The position numbers and the translations under genes were made by a program. 64,000 bases of DNA, from contig CAZUNG010000010.1 of NCBI GenBank assembly GCA_964621905.1, forward strand, positions 43,570-107,569. The letters are read 5' to 3'. Shown piece by piece: positions 1 through 8,331 of the stretch; position 1 is the first letter of the stretch; each line of letters opens with the position of its first letter. Source of the DNA: Ruminococcus_G sp964621905 (GTDB lineage Bacteria; Bacillota; Clostridia; Lachnospirales; Lachnospiraceae). The notes under the pieces were generated by a model. The model was not told where the DNA came from and ran no database searches. It saw only the letters and a list, made by a program, of their open reading frames with translations.

Positions 1-55
1 GAAGAAGCAAAAGAGTTTGTGTGGAAGAGTATCCATGCAATATGCGGCAAAAGTC

Positions 56-84
56 TTGACAAAAACGGGAAAGATGATTATGAT
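56..84 (+). promoter_or_regulatory. Sigma-A type promoter of valS
   Basis: A -35 box TTGACA (56-61) is followed after exactly 17 bases by TATGAT (79-84). Transcription would start near 91, just before the T-box leader. The match to the vegetative consensus is very good, but the promoter is predicted from sequence only. Confidence 0.8.
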
Positions 85-94
85 TAAGCAAGAA

Positions 95-345
95 AAAGGT
101 TGTGAGAAAGAGGAGTACATTTCAAAACCCTGACAGAGAGGAGCGGCCGCTGGCTGGAAGCCGCACCGGGGAAAGTGGAGATGGAAGGTAGCTTTTGAAC
201 CGGCCGGGTGAACGTCCAGAGGACAGTAAGCCGGCTCGCTTCGTCCGGCGTTACAGGCTTTAAAGATGAAGTGTTATAACTTCGAACAAAGGTGGTACCG
301 CGAGCATTCGCCCTTTACACAGAGTGTGTAAAGGGTATTTTTGAT
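95..345 (+). promoter_or_regulatory. T-box riboswitch leader of valS
   Basis: The conserved T-box AAGGTGGTACCGCG lies at 289-302 and is followed by a terminator hairpin (arms 311-320 and 326-335, then a T-rich tail). A stem III-like hairpin pairs 227-236 with 244-253. The distal part contains a stem around 143-162 with an AGAGAG bulge. T-boxes sense uncharged tRNA by specifier codon pairing, and uncharged tRNA-Val should favour readthrough into valS. I cannot fix the specifier: GTA at 188-190 and GTC at 214-216 are both valine codons in plausible places. The 5' boundary is approximate. Confidence 0.9.
311..343 (+). terminator. T-box attenuator terminator
   Basis: A perfect 10-bp stem (311-320 with 326-335) with a five-base loop is followed by TATTTTTG. 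It lies directly downstream of the T-box sequence, as expected for the terminator that competes with the antiterminator. Confidence 0.9.
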
Positions 346-428
346 TACCAGGAAATTACTGCTTTACAGTTCGCTCACGCGCGTAGATTGCGCGTAGCGG
401 AATCTATTTTATATGAACGGAGGAAATT

Positions 429-3074
429 ATGGGTAAAGAATTGGCAAAGACTTATGATCCGAAAGGAATGGAAGATCGTATTTATCAGAACTGGATGGAG
501 AAAGGATATTTTCACGCAAAGGTGAACCCGGATAAAAAGCCGTTTACCATTGTTATGCCGCCGCCAAATGTTACGGGGCAGCTGCATATGGGACATGCCC
601 TGGATAACACCATGCAGGATATCCTGATTCGTTTCAAGCGTATGCAGGGATATGAGGCGCTCTGGCAGCCGGGAACGGACCACGCAGCAATCGCAACAGA
701 GGTCAAAGTGACAGAGAGCCTTAAGGAGCGGGGAATAGACAAAGAAGAGATTGGCAGAGAAGCATTCCTCAAATACGCCTGGGAATGGAAGGAAGAGTAC
801 GGCGGGAAAATTATCAATCAGCTCAAAAAGATGGGATCTTCCGCAGACTGGGAGCGGGAACGGTTCACCATGGACGAAGGGTGCTCCCAAGCGGTTGAGG
901 AAGTGTTTCTGAAACTTTACAAAAAAGGTTATATTTATCGTGGGAGCAGGATTATCAACTGGTGTCCGGTTTGTCAGACTTCCATATCAGACGCGGAAGT
1001 TGAGCACGCGGAACAAGCGGGGCATTTCTGGCATATTAAATATCCGGTTGTGGGTGAGGAAGGACAATTTGTAGAAATCGCAACGACACGTCCGGAGACG
1101 ATGCTCGGTGACACGGCTGTCGCAGTCAATCCGAAGGACGAGCGTTATACACAGCTGATTGGAAAGATGCTGAAACTTCCGTTGACAGACCGTGAGATTC
1201 CGGTTATTGCGGACGAATATGTAGATCAGGAGTTTGGGACCGGATGTGTAAAGATCACGCCGGCTCATGATCCGAATGACTTTGAAGTCGGCAAACGTCA
1301 TGATCTGGAAGAAATCAATATTATGAATGATGACGCCACGATCAACGAGCGGGGCGGAAAGTATGCGGGTATGAGCCGCTATGATGCGCGCCAGGCGATT
1401 GTCACAGACCTAAAGGAACAGGGACTGCTTGTAAAAGTGACGGAACATGTGCATAATGTGGGAACGCACGACCGCTGCAAAACAACGGTAGAACCGATGA
1501 TTAAACCACAGTGGTTTGTGCGAATGCAGGAAATGGCGAAGGCGGCAATAGAGGTTCTGGATACGGATGAGCTGAATTTTGTGCCGGAACGTTTCGACAA
1601 AATATACCTGCACTGGCTGGAGAATATCCGTGACTGGTGTATTTCCAGGCAGCTGTGGTGGGGACACCGGATTCCGGCATATTACTGTGATCAGTGCGGC
1701 GAAATTGTAGTTGACAGGGAGACTCCGGAGCAGTGCCCGAAGTGTGGATGCACACATTTGACTCAGGATGAGGATACTTTGGATACGTGGTTTTCTTCGG
1801 CATTATGGCCGTTCTCCACGCTTGGCTGGCCCGGTAAGACGCCGGAACTGGAGTACTTTTATCCTACGAACGTGCTGGTTACAGGGTATGATATCATTTT
1901 CTTCTGGGTTATCCGGATGGTATTTTCAGGCCTGGAACAGACGGGAAAATCACCGTTTGATCATGTACTGATTCACGGCCTTGTCCGTGATTCGCAGGGG
2001 AGAAAGATGAGTAAATCTCTTGGAAACGGAATAGATCCTCTGGAAGTGATCGATCAGTATGGAGCCGACGCACTGCGCCTGACGCTGATCACAGGAAATG
2101 CACCTGGAAATGATATGCGGTTCTATTGGGAACGTGTTGAGGCAAGCCGGAATTTTGCTAATAAAATCTGGAACGCATCGCGGTTTATCATGATGAACCT
2201 GGAAGATACGGAGATTGATGAGCCGGAATATTTCCAGCTGAAAACGGCTGACCGCTGGATTTTATCAAAATTGAATACACTGACAAAAGAAGTTACAGAA
2301 AATATGGAGAAATTTGAACTGGGCATTGCAGTTCAGAAGATCCATGATTTCTTGTGGGATGAGTTCTGCGACTGGTATATCGAAATTGCAAAGCTGAGAA
2401 TCTGGGCTGCAGAACATGATCCGGACAGCTGTGATTATGCGCTGTGGACTCTGAAAACGGTGCTGTCGCGTGCACTTAAGCTTCTGCATCCTTATATGCC
2501 GTTTATCACGGAAGAAATTTATGGGACGCTCTGCCCGCAGGAGGAATCGATTATGATATCCGAATGGCCGGAATACCAGGCGGAATGGGAGTTCCCGGAT
2601 GCGGAAGAGATGATGGAGAATGTAAAAGAGATGGTCAGAGGTGTCCGTAATATCCGTGCAGAGATGAATGTACCGCCGAGTAAAAAGACGCATGTTTATA
2701 TTGTGTCGGAGGATGCAGGACTTTGTGAACAACTGGAATTGATGAAGGACACTTACGCGAAGTTCCTGGGAGCCAGCAGAGTCAGGATTCAGACGACGAA
2801 AAAGAATATCAGTGATGATGCTGTTTCGATTGTTGTGCCGAATGCTGTTGTCTATCTGCCGCTTGAAGAACTGGTAGATAAGGAAAAAGAAAGAGAACGC
2901 CTTCAGAAAGAAGAGGAACACTTGAAAAAAGAGATCTCTCGCTGTGAGGGAATGCTCAAAAATGAAAAATTCCTGAGCAAAGCACCTGAGTCGAAGGTTC
3001 AGGAAGAGCGGGAAAAACTGGAGAAATATACCCAGATGATGGAGCAGGTGAAAGCAAGATTGGAGCAGTTATAA
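429..3074 (+). CDS. valS: Valyl-tRNA synthetase
   Basis: This class I aminoacyl-tRNA synthetase attaches valine to tRNA-Val in the cytoplasm. The 881-residue length is normal for the family. The HIGH-type motif is HMGH at residues 53-56, preceded by PPPNVTGQL, and the KMSKS motif is at 526-530. An editing (CP1) domain lies between, with zinc-type CxxC pairs (CPVC near 182, CDQC and CPKC near 420-440). The C-terminal 70 residues are Lys/Glu-rich and form the tRNA-binding coiled coil typical of ValRS. The ATG follows GGAGGAAATT. Expression should be governed by the upstream T-box. The next gene starts 6 bases after the stop, so the two are probably co-transcribed. Confidence 0.98.
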   Translation: MGKELAKTYDPKGMEDRIYQNWMEKGYFHAKVNPDKKPFTIVMPPPNVTGQLHMGHALDNTMQDILIRFKRMQGYEALWQPGTDHAAIATEVKVTESLKERGIDKEEIGREAFLKYAWEWKEEYGGKIINQLKKMGSSADWERERFTMDEGCSQAVEEVFLKLYKKGYIYRGSRIINWCPVCQTSISDAEVEHAEQAGHFWHIKYPVVGEEGQFVEIATTRPETMLGDTAVAVNPKDERYTQLIGKMLKLPLTDREIPVIADEYVDQEFGTGCVKITPAHDPNDFEVGKRHDLEEINIMNDDATINERGGKYAGMSRYDARQAIVTDLKEQGLLVKVTEHVHNVGTHDRCKTTVEPMIKPQWFVRMQEMAKAAIEVLDTDELNFVPERFDKIYLHWLENIRDWCISRQLWWGHRIPAYYCDQCGEIVVDRETPEQCPKCGCTHLTQDEDTLDTWFSSALWPFSTLGWPGKTPELEYFYPTNVLVTGYDIIFFWVIRMVFSGLEQTGKSPFDHVLIHGLVRDSQGRKMSKSLGNGIDPLEVIDQYGADALRLTLITGNAPGNDMRFYWERVEASRNFANKIWNASRFIMMNLEDTEIDEPEYFQLKTADRWILSKLNTLTKEVTENMEKFELGIAVQKIHDFLWDEFCDWYIEIAKLRIWAAEHDPDSCDYALWTLKTVLSRALKLLHPYMPFITEEIYGTLCPQEESIMISEWPEYQAEWEFPDAEEMMENVKEMVRGVRNIRAEMNVPPSKKTHVYIVSEDAGLCEQLELMKDTYAKFLGASRVRIQTTKKNISDDAVSIVVPNAVVYLPLEELVDKEKERERLQKEEEHLKKEISRCEGMLKNEKFLSKAPESKVQEEREKLEKYTQMMEQVKARLEQL

Positions 3075-3080
3075 AATATA

Positions 3081-5126
3081 ATGAAAAATTTCAAAGTCAA
3101 TTGGGGGAAAGTGGTTAAAGTATGTAACTGGTTTTCGGTACCGCTGCAGTTTCTTGGGGTGTGCATACTATATTTGATTATTGAAGCGATCTGCCGCCAT
3201 TCACTGTATGATGCCGTTCAATTCATGACGGGGAGCAAGCTGGTATTTCTGTACAATGCATTTCTCATATTTGTCACAACAACGGTAGTCTATTTGACCA
3301 GAAGGAGAATTTTTGCCCGGACAGTCATCTTTGTTGTGTGGCTCATACTGGGGATTATCAACGGTGTTGTACTTGCGTGCAGGGTGACTCCGTTTACGGG
3401 ACCGGACCTGAAGCTGATAACAGAAAGCCTCAGGATTTTGAATAAATACCTGTCGTTTGCGATGCTGGTCATCGTGCTGGTGCTGCTGGGGCTTCTGATC
3501 TGCGGGTTGGTGTGGATGGCTATAAAGGCGCCGAAGTATCAGGGGAAAATGTATTACCGGCTTAATATACCGCTGGTTCTTGCTGTGGTCGGTTCCTTCA
3601 TGATGGTGACAAACCTTGCACTTGAAAAGCGCGTGCTTTCCAGTTATTTTGGAAATATTGCATTTGCGTATGAGGATTATGGGTTTCCCTATTGTCTGGG
3701 CACCACGTTCTTTAATGTGGGAATTAACTGCCCCAATGGTTACGGGGAAGATCTGATGCAGGAGATTGTCCAGAGCGAGGGGACGATTGAGCGGACGGAA
3801 CTGAGCGAACCGGCGACGAATGTTATTTTTCTTCAGCTGGAATCTTTCTTCGATCCGGAACTGGTTGAGTTTCTTAAGATATCAGAGGATCCGATTCCTA
3901 ATTTTCGCAGGCTGATGAAGGACTATACCTCCGGGTATTTTAAAGTGCCCTCTGTGGGAGCGGGGACGGCAAATACGGAATTTGAGACGATTACCGGAAT
4001 GAGTCTGCATTACTTTGGGCCGGGGGAATATCCGTATAAGACAATATTAAAAGAAAAGACTTGTGAAAGTATCCCGTATGTACTGAAAGGTCTTGGGTAT
4101 TCGACGCATGCGATACACAACAATGAGGCGAATTTTTATTCCAGAAAAAATGTATTTGCAAATCTGGGATTTGAGACGTTTACCTCTGAAGAATATATGC
4201 CGGATATATCGGATACGACGGAGACGGGATGGGTCAAGGATTATATTTTGACAGATGAGATTATGAAATGTCTGGAATCCACGGAAAGTGCCGATTATAT
4301 TTACACCATTTCCGTGCAGGGACATGGGGATTACCCTGCGGAACCAATTCTTGAGGATCCCAAAATCACGGTCACAGGGGCTGAAAAACAGGAGAAAAAC
4401 AATAATTCTTGGGAGTATTATGTAAATCAACTCAAAGAGATGGATGATTTTATTCAGGAACTCGTGGATACGCTGGAAGACTATGACGAGCCGGTTGTTC
4501 TGGTAATGTATGGAGATCATCTGCCCACAATGGGGCTGACGGCTGAGGACGTTGAAAACCGCTATTTATTCCAGACAGAGTATGTCATGTGGGATAATAT
4601 AGGTTTGGAGAAAAAAGATGTTAATCTTGCTGCCTATCAAATGGGCGCGGAAGTACTTGATCGGCTGAACATTCATGAGGGCACAATTATCAATTACCAT
4701 CAAAACCGAAGAAAGACACAGAATTATCAGGTTGACCTTGAGGCGATGCAATACGATATCCTGTATGGAGAGCAGTATGTCTATCAAGGCCAGGATCCAT
4801 TTATGAGAACAGAGCTGCAGCTGGGAGCGGTTCCTGTAGTTTTTTCGGGAATCACAAAATTGTCTGAGGGGACTTACTATATAACAGGGGAGAACTTTAC
4901 GGCATCCAGCAAATTGGAGATTAATGAAGAACTGGTGGAAGAGACGTACTATATCGGACCCAGTACGTTAATGGTCCGGGATGTAGAGATTGCTGACGGT
5001 GACATACTGGATGTCGCGCAGCAGAGCAACAGCTCTACCCACCGTGTGCTGAGCAGGACGGATACCATAACGTATCAAGCGCCGGTGACAGAGCCAGCGG
5101 TGTCACCGGATGATCCCGCAGCGTAG
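3081..5126 (+). CDS. LTA synthase-like membrane sulfatase family protein
   Basis: This 681-residue protein starts with about five hydrophobic segments (residues 15-195) and continues with an extracellular alkaline phosphatase-fold domain. Motifs typical of lipoteichoic acid synthases are visible: an LESFFDPE metal-ligand segment near 253, GTANTEFETITGM with candidate nucleophile Thr296 or Thr299, and YGDHLP near 477. Family members transfer glycerol phosphate from phosphatidylglycerol to build lipoteichoic or related polymers. After about residue 575 there is an extra domain of roughly 100 residues that reads like an IPT/Ig-type beta fold, which is unusual for LtaS. No strong ribosome binding site precedes the ATG, so translational coupling to valS 6 bases upstream is possible. 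The exact polymer made cannot be told from sequence. Confidence 0.85.
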   Translation: MKNFKVNWGKVVKVCNWFSVPLQFLGVCILYLIIEAICRHSLYDAVQFMTGSKLVFLYNAFLIFVTTTVVYLTRRRIFARTVIFVVWLILGIINGVVLACRVTPFTGPDLKLITESLRILNKYLSFAMLVIVLVLLGLLICGLVWMAIKAPKYQGKMYYRLNIPLVLAVVGSFMMVTNLALEKRVLSSYFGNIAFAYEDYGFPYCLGTTFFNVGINCPNGYGEDLMQEIVQSEGTIERTELSEPATNVIFLQLESFFDPELVEFLKISEDPIPNFRRLMKDYTSGYFKVPSVGAGTANTEFETITGMSLHYFGPGEYPYKTILKEKTCESIPYVLKGLGYSTHAIHNNEANFYSRKNVFANLGFETFTSEEYMPDISDTTETGWVKDYILTDEIMKCLESTESADYIYTISVQGHGDYPAEPILEDPKITVTGAEKQEKNNNSWEYYVNQLKEMDDFIQELVDTLEDYDEPVVLVMYGDHLPTMGLTAEDVENRYLFQTEYVMWDNIGLEKKDVNLAAYQMGAEVLDRLNIHEGTIINYHQNRRKTQNYQVDLEAMQYDILYGEQYVYQGQDPFMRTELQLGAVPVVFSGITKLSEGTYYITGENFTASSKLEINEELVEETYYIGPSTLMVRDVEIADGDILDVAQQSNSSTHRVLSRTDTITYQAPVTEPAVSPDDPAA

Positions 5127-5144
5127 CTGATAAAGATGTGAATC

Positions 5145-5188
5145 AAAGGATCTGAAGATGCACAGGATGTGGAACCTTCAGATCCTTT
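5145..5188. terminator. Inverted repeat between convergent genes, likely terminator
   Basis: A perfect 13-bp inverted repeat (5145-5157 with 5176-5188) has an 18-base loop. It sits between the stop of the LTA synthase-like gene and the end of the convergent lacI-type gene. The flanking T/A runs are short, so it may serve both strands weakly. Confidence 0.6.
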
Positions 5189-5215
5189 GGTGTTTCGCGG
5201 GAAAATTTCCGGTTC

Positions 5216-6238
5216 TCAGACCGCACTGTTTTTCGGAGGCGCAGCCGTACCGCGCAGTGCAAGAGAAGTGCCGAGGTACGTTCTCTGAACATCATGGATG
5301 CCGGAGGTCATCAGATGGTGAAGCCTTTCGATTGACAATTCCCCCAGACGTCCGGCGTCGATATGGACGGAGGTTAATGCGGGAGAAGTCATATGACAGA
5401 CATTGGAATCGTCAAATCCTATGACGGAGATATCTTCCGGAACTTTCAGCCCCTTTTGTATGAAAGCGAAAACAACGGCTGCTGCCATGATATCGTTGCC
5501 GGCAACAATGGCGGTTGGCATTGAGGAGCGCTGGCTCAGCAATTCCAGAAAATTTTTCTGCAGGTCTTTCTGAAAATAATCCAGATGATAGAGATATTCT
5601 TTTTGAAACGGCAGTTCAAGTTTCTCCATCATATGTATAAAATTGATTTCCGTATCCAGATGAGTGCCGTATTCCTGCTGACTGGTGACGTATCCGATAT
5701 CGGTATGTCCAAGTTCTTTTAAATAGGAAATTGCCTGATAGCAGCCCATCTCGCCGTCAACATTAAAACAGTTGACAGAACAGCCGCTGAAAACACGGTC
5801 GATAACGACGAGTGGGATCGGGAAATTTTCAAAACGTTTGTAATCTCTGTGTTTATATTCTGTGCCGAGGAATACAATGCCGTCACAGTTTGTATTCTGT
5901 GCATCTTCCAGAACCTGACTTAGTGTTTCATAACTGGCATTGGCAATGGAAAGCGAATACTGCTTTTGTCTGCATGCATGTTCTACGCCTTCCATCACGC
6001 GGGTACTGAATTCGTTCCGCATGTAAGGGGTCCAGGAAGGGTCTCTGTAATAGAGATAGAGGATACGTTTCGGAGCTGCTTCTTCCTTTTTGCGGATCGA
6101 ATAACCATTCTGCAGCAGCAGGTCAGTAATCTGGGCGCGGAGTTCCGGACGGACACCTGGCTTATCGTTTAAAACCAGTGAGACAGCGGCTGGAGATACG
6201 CCCGCTTCTTCGGCGATTTTCCTTACAGTCATTTTCAT
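5216..6238 (-). CDS. LacI family transcriptional regulator
   Basis: The 340-residue protein starts with a canonical LacI helix-turn-helix (MTVRKIAEEAGVSPAAVSLVLN) and hinge, followed by a periplasmic-binding-protein-like sugar sensor domain ending in a segment with VIGFDDSNVC. The start at 6238 is preferred because GGGAGG lies 12 bases upstream and the HTH begins at once. An upstream in-frame ATG at 6283 would add 15 residues that do not belong to the family. The gene is divergent from a Gfo/Idh/MocA oxidoreductase. A perfect palindrome CTAAACGTTTAG (6310-6321), the usual shape of a LacI operator, lies between them. It probably regulates itself and the divergent gene in response to a sugar-like ligand that cannot be named. 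Confidence 0.93.
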   Translation of the reverse strand: MKMTVRKIAEEAGVSPAAVSLVLNDKPGVRPELRAQITDLLLQNGYSIRKKEEAAPKRILYLYYRDPSWTPYMRNEFSTRVMEGVEHACRQKQYSLSIANASYETLSQVLEDAQNTNCDGIVFLGTEYKHRDYKRFENFPIPLVVIDRVFSGCSVNCFNVDGEMGCYQAISYLKELGHTDIGYVTSQQEYGTHLDTEINFIHMMEKLELPFQKEYLYHLDYFQKDLQKNFLELLSQRSSMPTAIVAGNDIMAAAVVFAFIQKGLKVPEDISVIGFDDSNVCHMTSPALTSVHIDAGRLGELSIERLHHLMTSGIHDVQRTYLGTSLALRGTAAPPKNSAV

Positions 6239-6309
6239 AGATTTCTGAAACCTCCCATTTTGTTTATTCTTATAACACATCATAACATAGAATTTGTTTG
6301 CAATCTACA

Positions 6310-6321
6310 CTAAACGTTTAG
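6310..6321. promoter_or_regulatory. LacI-type operator palindrome
   Basis: CTAAACGTTTAG is a perfect 12-bp palindrome with the central CG typical of LacI/GalR operators. It is placed between the lacI-type gene and the promoter of the divergent oxidoreductase. The binding regulator is inferred from position. Confidence 0.65.
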
Positions 6322-6386
6322 AAAAATACAAAATTATATACATACCTTGTTTTGACGATTTTGGTGAATCTGTGCAAGAATCTGAA

Positions 6387-6415
6387 TTGACATGTATTTA
6401 TATCTGTATTACGAT
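6387..6415 (+). promoter_or_regulatory. Promoter of the Gfo/Idh/MocA gene
   Basis: TTGACA (6387-6392), 17 bases, then TACGAT (6410-6415). The leader of about 90 bases that follows contains an imperfect stem (6425-6435 with 6450-6459) and a T-run at 6466-6472, which could act as a weak attenuator. Confidence 0.65.
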
Positions 6416-6509
6416 AAAAATATCAAACATTCATCCGGGGCTTATCAGTGATGATGTTTAGGGGTGTTTTTTAAACAGACAATTAAGAGTATAGGAGGTA
6501 TGAAGCGTT

Positions 6510-7646
6510 ATGTATCTGAAGTATGGTATGATAGGCGGGGGAAACGGAGCGTTTATAGGGGATGTGCACAGAAGAGGAGCATTTCTCGGCGGGCTTGCGA
6601 AACTGACAGCGGGATGTTTTACAAGAAATCCTGAAAAAAATGCGGAAGCTGCGGAAGAATGGAATGTGGAGGATAAAGGCCGTGTGTATGCCAGCTACAA
6701 GGAAATGGCAGAAGCGGAGTCTTCCCGTGAAGACGGCATTGATTTTGTTGCGATCACGACACCGAATGACACACATTATGATATTGCAAAAACATTTTTG
6801 GAAAAGGGCATTCATGTGATCTGTGACAAACCGGTCACTTCCACGGTTGAGCAGGCAAATGAACTGAAACAGCTGGCAAAAGAAAAAAATCTTTGCTTTG
6901 CAGTCACATACTCCTATCATGGGTATGCCATGGTACGTCAGGCCAGAGAGATGGTTGAAGCGGGAAAAATCGGTGACATCGTCTATGTGACCACCGAGTA
7001 CCCGCAGGATTGGCTGCTCCTGGGACTGCGCGACGAAGAAACACGCAAAAAGATGTGGCGAATTGATCCAAAGAGGGCAAATGGCTCTCTGTGTACGGTG
7101 GATATCGGGACACATCTGGAGTCTTTGATTCATGCAGCGACGGGACTTGAGATTACAAAAGTGCTTGCCCGGTTTGACAATACAGTGGATGGACTGCCGC
7201 TTGAGACTAACAGCAATGTAATGCTGCAGCTCAGCAACGGCGCTTCCGGCAATCTGTGGTCTTCGATCGTGGCCATTGGTCACGATGCCGATGTTCGTAT
7301 ACGGATTTACGGAACTGAGGGGAGTCTGGAATGGTATCATGGCAAGCAGGGCCTGCTGAAATTTGCACGGCTCGGAGAACCGGTGCAGTATCTGGCGATG
7401 AATCGTGATTATAACGGTGCCCAAAGTCTTGGGATGTCTCATCTGCCAGCGGGGCATCCGGAAGGTTATTACGAAGCGTTCGGAAATATTTATGAAGCCT
7501 TTTGCCGTGATGTGATAGCAAGAGAGAACGGCGCATCTGAAAAGCAGTATCTATATCCGGATATTACAGATGGCATTCAGGGAGTACGCTTTGTAGAAGC
7601 ATGTGTAGAAAGCAATGAAAAAGGAAATGTTTGGGTAGAAATCTGA
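6510..7646 (+). CDS. Gfo/Idh/MocA family oxidoreductase
   Basis: A 378-residue NAD(P)-dependent dehydrogenase. The N-terminal Rossmann fold has the glycine-rich GMIGGGNGAFIG and the family signature around residues 105-115 (HVICDKPVT, the usual EKP motif with Asp for Glu). The C-terminal part is the alpha/beta substrate domain. Family members oxidise or epimerise sugars, inositols and related polyols. The substrate is not evident. The ATG lies 11 bases after GGAGG, and a slightly earlier ATG at 6499 is too close to the ribosome binding site. It is a single gene between its own promoter and a strong terminator, divergent from the LacI regulator, which is its likely controller. Confidence 0.9.
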   Translation: MYLKYGMIGGGNGAFIGDVHRRGAFLGGLAKLTAGCFTRNPEKNAEAAEEWNVEDKGRVYASYKEMAEAESSREDGIDFVAITTPNDTHYDIAKTFLEKGIHVICDKPVTSTVEQANELKQLAKEKNLCFAVTYSYHGYAMVRQAREMVEAGKIGDIVYVTTEYPQDWLLLGLRDEETRKKMWRIDPKRANGSLCTVDIGTHLESLIHAATGLEITKVLARFDNTVDGLPLETNSNVMLQLSNGASGNLWSSIVAIGHDADVRIRIYGTEGSLEWYHGKQGLLKFARLGEPVQYLAMNRDYNGAQSLGMSHLPAGHPEGYYEAFGNIYEAFCRDVIARENGASEKQYLYPDITDGIQGVRFVEACVESNEKGNVWVEI

Positions 7647-7670
7647 CCGTATGCAGATTTTAAACAGAGA

Positions 7671-7702
7671 AAAAGGCCGTGCGTTTGCCGCACGGCTTTT
7701 TT
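7671..7702. terminator. Rho-independent terminator
   Basis: GCCGTGCG (7676-7683) pairs with CGCACGGC (7689-7696), followed by six Ts and preceded by four As, so it could work in both directions. It ends the oxidoreductase transcript. Confidence 0.9.
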
Positions 7703-7843
7703 GATGCATGGCACATGCAAAAAGCAGAAAACTTTAATGAAATGCTTGTAAATATAATTGTTTTTTTGACGGAAAAAGATTAATATAAAGTACACAGAGA
7801 GCAGCAGAAGAGTACTTGCAATATTGACAAAAAACATACATGG

Positions 7844-7858
7844 AATAAACAGTTTAAT
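7844..7858. promoter_or_regulatory. Operator-like palindrome, copy 1
   Basis: ATAAAC-A-GTTTAAT centred on 7851, nearly palindromic, and identical to copy 2 at 8127-8141 over the core and the following TGTATA. The AAAC/GTTT half-sites resemble the LacI-type palindrome at 6310-6321 but with an odd centre. Confidence 0.55.
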
Positions 7859-7898
7859 GTATAAATTGAATGAATATAAAAATACTGATGGGGAAGCA

Positions 7899-7927
7899 TT
7901 GACATTCCAGAAAAATTATTTTATATT
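7899..7927 (+). promoter_or_regulatory. Promoter of a short transcript
   Basis: TTGACA (7899-7904), 17 bases, TATATT (7922-7927). A start near 7934 would give a transcript ending at the terminator 8019-8059. Confidence 0.65.
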
Positions 7928-7933
7928 AAATAA

Positions 7934-8059
7934 ATAACGGATAAACAAATAGAAATATGCTGCGTATAGTTTAGTGAACAAGACTACTGACTAATTTACT
8001 CTATATAATTCTCATGTACAGAAGATATCGGATCCTACAACGATATCTTCTGTTTTTTT
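7934..8059 (+). ncRNA. Candidate small RNA of about 125 nt
   Basis: The interval is bounded by a near-consensus promoter and a strong terminator (arms 8019-8030 and 8041-8052, then seven Ts). No ribosome binding site with a usable ORF is seen inside. It could be a trans-acting or attenuated leader RNA, or a relic of a lost gene whose promoter and terminator remain. Confidence 0.4.
8019..8059 (+). terminator. Rho-independent terminator
   Basis: CAGAAGATATCG pairs perfectly with CGATATCTTCTG over 12 bp with a ten-base loop and is followed by TTTTTTT. No ORF lies upstream within the unit. Confidence 0.9.
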
Positions 8060-8126
8060 GCCGCAATTGCGATATGATATGTGGCATATACTAAGAAAAA
8101 TAAATTTTAGATGAAAAAATGACGTA

Positions 8127-8141
8127 ATTAAACAGTTTAAT
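8127..8141. promoter_or_regulatory. Operator-like palindrome, copy 2
   Basis: ATTAAAC-A-GTTTAAT is a perfect palindrome around 8134. Its distance to the next -35 box (48 bases) is the same as for copy 1. Confidence 0.6.
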
Positions 8142-8181
8142 GTATATAATAAACAAAGATGAGAAAAGTAATAAACAAGTA

Positions 8182-8210
8182 TTGACGAATAAATGATACA
8201 GTGCTATATT
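8182..8210 (+). promoter_or_regulatory. Promoter of the short binding lipoprotein gene
   Basis: TTGACG (8182-8187), 17 bases, TATATT (8205-8210). The start point would be near 8217, giving a leader of about 115 bases before the gene at 8332. Confidence 0.65.
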
Positions 8211-8243
8211 CTAATTAAAGATAAACAAACGAAAACAAAAATA

Positions 8244-8272
8244 TTGACAAAGCAAATTATGTTTAGCATAAA
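8244..8272 (+). promoter_or_regulatory. Second, proximal promoter candidate
   Basis: TTGACA (8244-8249), 17 bases, CATAAA (8267-8272). It is weaker in the -10 box than the promoter at 8182. Confidence 0.45.
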
Positions 8273-8331
8273 TTTAAACTAAAGGCAAAGAAGCCTAAAA
8301 ATAATATTTTCATTATGAGGAGGTAACAATT

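Larger units (their letters stand above)
7703..8331. other. Gene-free regulatory stretch with duplicated promoter modules
   Basis: These AT-rich 629 bases contain no convincing protein-coding gene. They hold two palindromes of the form ATWAAACAGTTTAAT (centred at 7851 and 8134). Each is exactly 48 bases upstream of the first base of a -35 box, and a conserved ATAAACAAA occurs shortly after each -10. A terminator follows the first promoter. A third promoter lies close to the lipoprotein gene. The parts are listed separately. Confidence 0.75.

Noticed and set aside
292..525. 77-residue ORF across the valS T-box terminator
   Set aside because: It begins inside the T-box motif and runs into valS in another frame.
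5158..5424. 88-residue ORF at the end of the lacI-type gene
   Set aside because: It is antisense to the regulator's coding region and starts inside an inverted repeat, so it is a shadow frame.
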